Shown in pieces: positions 22,637 through 26,823 of a stretch of DNA of 26,823 bases (position 1 is its first letter; each line of letters opens with the position of its first letter). The DNA lies in NCBI GenBank assembly GCA_036675955.1, contig JAKFDW010000060.1, positions 1-26,823 of the forward strand, written 5' to 3'. A model generated the notes under the pieces. The model was not told where the DNA came from. It did not search any database and saw only the letters and a program-made list of their open reading frames with translations. A program made the position numbers and the translations under genes. Origin of the DNA: Pollutimonas sp036675955. Lineage in GTDB: Bacteria > Pseudomonadota > Gammaproteobacteria > Burkholderiales > Burkholderiaceae_B.

Positions 22637-22810
22637 AGATTGTCTAAAACGTAAAAATCGAGAAACTGGACCGATGACGGGCGAATGGGAAATTCTAACA
22701 CTTGCGCCTATGTAGACGCCTTAGTGATGAAGCAGCGGCCGGGAAACGTTCATCGCCCATTTTTCGGCTCACGCCCAAACACCGGCCCGGAATGCACGCT
22801 GACCCAGGGC

Positions 22811-22832
22811 AATGTTGGCAAAAACCAACATT
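22811..22832. repeat. 8-bp inverted repeat between gyrA and ompA
   Basis: AATGTTGG (22811-22818) and CCAACATT (22825-22832) are perfect inverted copies with a 6-nt A-rich centre. This is operator-like spacing for a dimeric regulator and lies about 140-160 bp upstream of the candidate ompA -10 boxes. No U-tract follows on either strand. The protein that might bind is unknown. Confidence 0.45.
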
Positions 22833-22969
22833 AATTGGGGAGATAGCGTAGAAATCCTAATATCTGAGCGATATGCGCAGCGGAGGCTTAACCAAGCGCC
22901 CAGAAATGCCGTAAGATTCGCCCTAACACGCATGAAACCCAGTGCAATACTATTAACCCATAGCGTTGC

Positions 22970-22975
22970 TATACT
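22970..22975 (+). promoter_or_regulatory. Candidate -10 box of ompA
   Basis: TATACT matches 5 of 6 consensus bases and would start transcription near 22982, giving a ~67-nt leader. The DNA 16-18 bp upstream has no good -35. TACTAT at 22948-22953 is an alternative. Confidence 0.4.
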
Positions 22976-23048
22976 GGCTCCGTTTTCTTGATATGCGGCG
23001 GGGGTTCGCTGCGGTCACTTACCAGCATTAAGCTCAACGAGGAGAAAC

Positions 23049-23633
23049 ATGAATAAACCCTCCAAAATCGCACTAGCACTCGCCATTGCAGCCACTTCGG
23101 CTTCTGGTGCAGTATCTGCGCAAACTGTCGATAACTGGCAAAATCCGTTTGGTGACGTTTGGAAAAACGGCACTAACGAATTGTGCTGGCGCGACAATTT
23201 CTGGACCCCCGCTACCGGCATCCCCGGCTGCGACGGTGTACCAGTTGCGCAAGCTCAAGCGCCCGTGGTTGCTCCTACCGCCACTAAAGTTGTGTTGAAC
23301 GCTGACACATTCTTCGACTTTGACAAAGCAACACTGAAACCGGAAGGTCGCCAGGTTCTTGATCAAGTCGCCGCACAAGCCGAAACGATCAATCTGGAAA
23401 CGCTCATCGCAGTCGGGCACACAGACTCCATCGGTACTGAAGAGTACAACCAAGGCCTGTCCGAGCGTCGTGCCAACACGGTCAAGAACTACCTGGTCTC
23501 GAAAGGCATCCCTGCCGACCGTATCTATGCTGAAGGTAAAGGCGAAACGAGCCCTGTTGCTGACAACAGTACTCGCGAAGGCCGCGCACAGAACCGTCGC
23601 GTAGAGATCGAAATCGTTGGCGTTCGCAAGTAA
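23049..23633 (+). CDS. ompA: OmpA-family outer membrane / peptidoglycan-binding protein
   Basis: This is a 194-aa exported protein. The signal peptide is residues 1-24, cleaved after V-S-A24. The mature N-terminus (NWQNPFGDVWKNGTNELCWR) with Cys46 and Cys61, followed by a Pro/Ala linker, resembles Bordetella OmpA and is too short for the eight-stranded barrel of E. coli OmpA. Residues 85-194 are the OmpA C-like domain that binds diaminopimelate in peptidoglycan: FFDFDKATLKPEG, GHTDSIGTEEYNQGLSERRA with Asp126 and Arg141, and NRRVEIEI. The start has a strong GAGGAG site 5 nt upstream. It is transcribed alone and closed by a hairpin. Confidence 0.93.
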   Translation: MNKPSKIALALAIAATSASGAVSAQTVDNWQNPFGDVWKNGTNELCWRDNFWTPATGIPGCDGVPVAQAQAPVVAPTATKVVLNADTFFDFDKATLKPEGRQVLDQVAAQAETINLETLIAVGHTDSIGTEEYNQGLSERRANTVKNYLVSKGIPADRIYAEGKGETSPVADNSTREGRAQNRRVEIEIVGVRK

Positions 23634-23656
23634 TACTTGCCTGCGTTAAACGCTAC

Positions 23657-23687
23657 AATAAGGGCTCCGCATTGCGGGGCCCTTATT
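23657..23687 (+). terminator. Hairpin after ompA, probable terminator
   Basis: A 14-bp stem with one G-T wobble (23657-23670 with 23674-23687) and a 3-nt loop lies 23 bp after the ompA stop. The right arm ends TTATT and is followed by CATTG, so the U-tract is weak. It still fits a strong hairpin stabilising or ending the ompA mRNA, separate from ubiG. Confidence 0.7.
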
Positions 23688-23757
23688 CATTGAAGGTCAG
23701 CCTGCGTGCTTGCGCGGGCGGCACCTTCGCCTTTCTAATGCAAGCTTCGGATAGCCT

Positions 23758-24522
23758 ATGAACGCCACTGCAAATTCCACTACCACCCGTGCTCCTAACG
23801 TGGATCAGGCCGAACTCGAAAAGTTCAGCGCCCTGGCATCGCGCTGGTGGGATCCTGAAAGTGAATTCAAGCCCCTGCATGCCATAAATCCATTGCGCCT
23901 GGACTGGATCCAGCAGCACGCCGGCGCGCTCAATGCCAGGAAAGTGCTCGACGTGGGCTGTGGCGGGGGCATATTGGCAGAAAGCATGGCCAAGGCTGGA
24001 GCGCAGGTCACAGGCATAGATCTGGCCGAAAAATCCTTGACGGTAGCGCGCCTGCACGGCCTGGAATCGGGTGTGCCCGTCACCTACCAAGCTATCAGCG
24101 CCGAGCAGATGGCTGCCGAGCACGCAGGCCAGTTCGATATCGTAACCTGCATGGAAATGCTGGAACACGTGCCAGACCCGGCTTCGATCGTTCAAGCCTG
24201 CGCCAACCTGGTCAAGCCGGGCGGCTGGGTATTCTTCTCCACGCTCAACCGCAATCCGAAGTCTTTCCTGTTCGCCATCGTGGGAGCCGAATACCTGCTG
24301 CGTCTGCTACCTCGCGGCACGCACAGCTATGAAAACTTCATCAAGCCCAGCGAACTTGCCGCGGCAGTCCGCCAGGCAGGCCTGACCACAACCGACCTGG
24401 CCGGCCTCGAATACAACCCGATTACCGACCTGTACAAGATCTCCCGGGACACTTCCGTCAATTACCTCATGGCCAGCCGCCGCGAGGCCAGCCGCCGCAA
24501 GGCCAGCCGCCACGAAAGCTAA
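23758..24522 (+). CDS. ubiG: Ubiquinone biosynthesis O-methyltransferase (bifunctional UbiG)
   Basis: This 254-aa SAM-dependent enzyme performs both O-methylations of ubiquinone synthesis. The family N-terminus (ELEKFSALASRWWDPESEFK, HAINPLRLDWI) is present, then SAM motif I VLDVGCGGG (63-71), GIDLAEKSL, and FDIVTCMEMLEHVPDP. The last ~15 residues are a repeat, A-S-R-R-E / A-S-R-R-K / A-S-R-H-E, coded by three near-identical 15-bp units and absent from typical UbiG. Upstream is the ompA hairpin, and gph follows 5 bp downstream. The ribosome binding site is weak (GGA). Confidence 0.96.
   Translation: MNATANSTTTRAPNVDQAELEKFSALASRWWDPESEFKPLHAINPLRLDWIQQHAGALNARKVLDVGCGGGILAESMAKAGAQVTGIDLAEKSLTVARLHGLESGVPVTYQAISAEQMAAEHAGQFDIVTCMEMLEHVPDPASIVQACANLVKPGGWVFFSTLNRNPKSFLFAIVGAEYLLRLLPRGTHSYENFIKPSELAAAVRQAGLTTTDLAGLEYNPITDLYKISRDTSVNYLMASRREASRRKASRHES
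24472..24516 (+). repeat. Three tandem 15-bp repeats in the 3' end of ubiG
   Basis: Units at 24472-24486, 24487-24501 and 24502-24516 begin GCCAGCCGCC. Units 1 and 2 differ at one base (GAG/AAG), and unit 3 at three more at most. The unit is a multiple of three, so gain or loss keeps the frame and only lengthens or shortens the basic C-terminal tail. Confidence 0.85.
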
Positions 24523-24527
24523 ATCTC

Positions 24528-25193
24528 ATGCAAAAACTCGTCCTGTTCGACTTCGATGGAACGCTGGCCGATACGGCTCCCGACCTTGCCGCCGCCGCCA
24601 ACAAACAACGCAGCCGTAAGGGCCTGCCTCCCCTGCCCTACGATACGTTTCGTCCATATGCCTCGCACGGTGCGCGCGGCTTGCTCAAGATGGCGCTCGA
24701 CATCGAGCCTGGCCATCCCGACTACGAAGCCTGCCGCCAGCAGTTTCTGGAAGACTACGAGCAAGACATGACCTCGCTCACCACCTTGTTTTCAGGGGTG
24801 AAAGAACTTCTTGTCACCTTGAAAGACAAGGGCTACGCCTGGGGCATAGTCACCAATAAAATGGAATATCTGGCGGTACCGCTAGTGGTGCATTTGGGCC
24901 TGTTTACCGAGTGCGCGGTCACCGTGGGCGGCGACACAACCAGCCATGCCAAACCCCACCCGGCTCCGCTGCTTCACGCCGCCAAGGAAGCGGGATTTGC
25001 ACCGGCCGACTGCATCTACGTGGGCGATGACGAACGGGATATCGTCGCAGGCAAGGCTGCGGGAATGGCGACTATTGTGGCGGCTTACGGGTATTGCGGC
25101 AAGGAAACCGCCCTGCACAAGTGGCAGGCAGACGCCATAGCGCAATCGCCACAGGAAATCTGGCCAGCCATTCAGCAGTGGGCTGCCCGATAA
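24528..25193 (+). CDS. gph: Phosphoglycolate phosphatase
   Basis: This 221-aa HAD-superfamily enzyme clears 2-phosphoglycolate. HAD motifs are all present: Asp8 and Asp10 in LFDFDGTLADT, Thr109 in IVTNK, Lys142 in KPHPAPLL, and Asp167/Asp168/Asp171 in YVGDDERDIVAG. The helical cap sits between motifs I and II. It follows ubiG by 5 bp, a pairing common in proteobacteria. A related HAD phosphatase activity cannot be excluded, but length and context support Gph. Confidence 0.92.
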   Translation: MQKLVLFDFDGTLADTAPDLAAAANKQRSRKGLPPLPYDTFRPYASHGARGLLKMALDIEPGHPDYEACRQQFLEDYEQDMTSLTTLFSGVKELLVTLKDKGYAWGIVTNKMEYLAVPLVVHLGLFTECAVTVGGDTTSHAKPHPAPLLHAAKEAGFAPADCIYVGDDERDIVAGKAAGMATIVAAYGYCGKETALHKWQADAIAQSPQEIWPAIQQWAAR

Positions 25194-25210
25194 GCACGCG
25201 ACATGGCGTG

Positions 25211-25236
25211 CCAATGCCGGTATTCACCGGCATTGG
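25211..25236. terminator. 10-bp palindromic hairpin between convergent gph and sstT
   Basis: CCAATGCCGG (25211-25220) and CCGGCATTGG (25227-25236) are perfect inverted copies with a 6-nt loop, in the 53-bp gap between the convergent stops. The symmetrical stem could serve both transcripts, but neither strand has a U-tract, so termination is not certain. Confidence 0.5.
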
Positions 25237-25246
25237 CCGGCTAGCC

Positions 25247-26494
25247 TCAGGACTGTTTTATTCTCAGCGGTTCGTCTCCGGGAGAATACGAACCCGCCGC
25301 AGTGAATAGCACATCGGTAGACGAATTCAAGGCCGTCTCGGACGAGTCTTGCAGTACCCCGATAATAAATCCGACCCCCACCACCTGAATGGCAAGGTCG
25401 TCGGAAATCCCGAACAAGCTGCAAGCCAGCGGGATAAGCAGCAAAGAGCCGCCAGCCACCCCCGATGCCCCGCATGCGCAGATGCTGGCGACAACACTTA
25501 ACAAAAGCGCCGTTGGCAGATCCACCACGATCCCCAGTGTGTTGACCGCCGCGAGCGTGAGCACGGTAATGGTAACGGCGGCTCCAGCCATATTTATAGT
25601 CGCCCCCAGCGGTATGGACACGGAGTAAGTATCTTCATGCAGTCCCAGGCGTTTGCATAAGGCCATATTGACTGGAATATTGGCAGCGGAGCTACGCGTG
25701 AAAAAAGCGGTTATCCCGCTTTCCCGCAAACACGTGAACACAAGAGGATAAGGATTGCGGCGCAGCTTGGCGAAGACAATCAAGGGGTTGACGACCAGCG
25801 CCACGAACACCATGCAGCCAATCAAAAGCGCCAACAAACGCGCATAGTCGAGCAAAGCATCAAAACCTGTGTTGGCGATCGTGGAGGCAACCAGCCCGAA
25901 AATGCCGATGGGCGCCATGCGGATGACGATCTTCACGATATAGGACACGCTCAGCGACAAGTCGGCAATGACGTTCTTGGTCGCGCCATGCGCATGGCGC
26001 AAAGCAATTCCGATTGCGATGGCCCATGCCAGGATGCCAATATAGTTGCCGTTGGCCAGTGCCCGGACGGGGTTATCGACAATGTTCATGAGCAATGTGG
26101 TCAGAACGTCCACGATATTACCCGGCGGACTGATTGCCTCGGTGCCTGCCTTCAGCTGAAGCGTCAACGGGAACAGGAAGCTGGCAGTCACGGCCACCAG
26201 AGCAGCAGCGAAGGTGCCGATGAGGTACAGGAACAAAATCGATCCTATACGAGTTTTCTCACCCCGCTTGTGATTGGCGATAGACGCCGCCACCAGAACG
26301 AAGACCAGAATGGGAGCGACCGACTTTAGCGCATTGATGAACAACTCGCCAAGCAATTCGACGTACTTTGCCGCGCCAGGAAAAAAGTACGCTAAAAGTA
26401 CTCCTGCCACCAGACCGACAAGGATCTGCACCACCAGGCTGCCATTGCTGACAAACTGCAAAAGCGGATTTTGCCTCATGGGGCGACGATTCAT
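25247..26494 (-). CDS. sstT: Serine/threonine : sodium symporter
   Basis: This 415-aa inner-membrane carrier of the dicarboxylate/amino acid:cation symporter family imports serine and threonine with Na+. Multiple hydrophobic helices cover the whole length. Family motifs are SVAPILVFVLVAASIANH, TRSSAANIPVNMALCKRLGL (the hairpin-1 region) and SIPLGATINMAGAAVTITVL with the ion-binding NMxGA. The start is ATG 26494, with CCGGAG 5-6 nt upstream, giving nearly the E. coli SstT length (414); the in-frame ATG at 26527 lacks this. It converges with gph and is divergent from ssrA. Confidence 0.95.
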   Translation of the reverse strand: MNRRPMRQNPLLQFVSNGSLVVQILVGLVAGVLLAYFFPGAAKYVELLGELFINALKSVAPILVFVLVAASIANHKRGEKTRIGSILFLYLIGTFAAALVAVTASFLFPLTLQLKAGTEAISPPGNIVDVLTTLLMNIVDNPVRALANGNYIGILAWAIAIGIALRHAHGATKNVIADLSLSVSYIVKIVIRMAPIGIFGLVASTIANTGFDALLDYARLLALLIGCMVFVALVVNPLIVFAKLRRNPYPLVFTCLRESGITAFFTRSSAANIPVNMALCKRLGLHEDTYSVSIPLGATINMAGAAVTITVLTLAAVNTLGIVVDLPTALLLSVVASICACGASGVAGGSLLLIPLACSLFGISDDLAIQVVGVGFIIGVLQDSSETALNSSTDVLFTAAGSYSPGDEPLRIKQS

Positions 26495-26678
26495 ACCAAC
26501 TCCGGAACCAAGCCCTGAGGCTTGCATAAAATAAATTTTTTCTTGCCACTTGCTGCGCCATGTTCTGATTTCTGGATGCTTATGGGCAGCATTACACCGG
26601 AATGCCGCCTTGTCTCAGGTAATTGTGGGCGTAAATGCCTCTCAAACAGGCCTATCGGATTTTACCATCGCCGCAACA

Positions 26679-26708
26679 CTGTCCTTTACGGCAGATAAAC
26701 TGTATAAT
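26679..26708 (+). promoter_or_regulatory. Promoter of ssrA
   Basis: A perfect TATAAT -10 at 26703-26708 stands 9 bp before the first base of the mature tmRNA, as expected for a strongly expressed stable RNA. The -35 near 26679-26684 (CTGTCC) is a poor match, so the -10 carries most of the evidence. Confidence 0.65.
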
Positions 26709-26717
26709 TGCTGTTCT

Positions 26718-26823
26718 GGGGTCGATCCGGCTTCGACGTGGGTCGCGAAACAGAGTAGGGCATGCCGAGCACCAGTAAGCTCGTAAATCCACTGGAACAC
26801 TACAAACGCCAACGACGAGCGTT
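26718..26823 (+). ncRNA. ssrA: Transfer-messenger RNA (tmRNA), 5' part, cut by window edge
   Basis: The sequence starts GGGGTCGATCCGGCTTCGACG, the conserved tmRNA 5' end that forms the acceptor and D-like arms of the tRNA-like domain. The resume codon GCC is at 26808, and the tag reading frame begins A-N-D-E-R, as in beta-proteobacterial tags (A-N-D-E-R-F-A-L-A-A). The rest of the tag, pseudoknots 2-4 and the 3' half lie outside the window. tmRNA with SmpB frees stalled ribosomes and tags the unfinished protein for degradation. Confidence 0.95.

Larger units (their letters stand above)
22637..23048. other. Divergent gyrA/ompA intergenic region (412 bp)
   Basis: No ORF with a credible start is present. 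On the minus side a TAGAAT hexamer (plus 22690-22695) about 55 bp before gyrA is a possible -10, with no convincing -35. On the plus side TACTAT (22948-22953) and TATACT (22970-22975) are candidate ompA -10 boxes. A perfect palindrome lies at 22811-22832. The ompA ribosome binding site GAGGAG is at 23038-23043. Confidence 0.6.

Noticed and set aside
23717..23752. TTGCGC-17-TTCTAA as a ubiG promoter
   Set aside because: The -10 matches only 2 of 6 consensus bases.
26550..26786. 78-codon ORF running into ssrA
   Set aside because: It covers the ssrA promoter and the tmRNA 5' end and has no ribosome binding site or family resemblance.
1..26823. Mobile elements, CRISPR arrays, toxin-antitoxin operons, phage genes
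   Set aside because: No transposase, integrase, regularly spaced repeat or target-site duplication is seen. Apart from the small SOS ORF and the short intergenic regions, the window is filled by conserved chromosomal genes.

Overview
The window looks like chromosomal core DNA of a betaproteobacterium in the order Burkholderiales, most likely family Alcaligenaceae (Bordetella, Achromobacter or Pusillimonas type). Evidence for this is the Bordetella-like short OmpA, the gyrA-serC-pheA-tyrA-aroA-cmk-rpsA-ihfB gene string, the L19 N-terminus, the neighbouring lapA-lapB-rfaE1-hldD heptose cluster, and a tmRNA whose tag begins A-N-D-E-R. I see no transposase, phage gene, CRISPR array, tRNA or rRNA.

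Layout. Positions 1-89 are the 5' end of rplS on the minus strand. Positions 90-662 hold a 58-codon membrane-protein ORF preceded by two perfect LexA boxes, which is the most novel-looking part of the window. Positions 663-6037 (minus strand) carry a 1-Cys peroxiredoxin, an acyl-CoA dehydrogenase with its electron acceptor ETF (etfB-etfA), and a histone-deacetylase-family amidohydrolase. Divergent from the last, mltB (plus) starts only 10 bp away and meets cysM tail to tail. A small ComEA-like helix-hairpin-helix protein follows cysM on the minus strand, and then the operon lapA-lapB-rfaE1-hldD (lipopolysaccharide assembly control and heptose synthesis), whose last three genes are chained by ATGA overlaps.

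Positions 12464-22636 form one long minus-strand operon, gyrA-serC-pheA-tyrA-aroA-cmk-rpsA-ihfB. It closes with a strong intrinsic terminator at 12464-12493. It links DNA supercoiling, serine/PLP synthesis, the chorismate-to-Phe/Tyr branch, nucleotide synthesis, ribosomal protein S1 and IHF. A 412-bp divergent region separates gyrA from ompA (plus). After ompA and its hairpin come ubiG and gph (plus), then sstT (minus, convergent), and the window ends inside ssrA (plus).

Most genes are ordinary housekeeping genes. The items that deserve attention are the LexA-controlled small membrane protein with a possible divergent transcript, the apparent leaderless deacetylase gene whose -10 box contains the mltB start codon, the separation of rplS from trmD, an Ala-rich insert in LapB, and a 15-bp tandem repeat coding the UbiG C-terminus.
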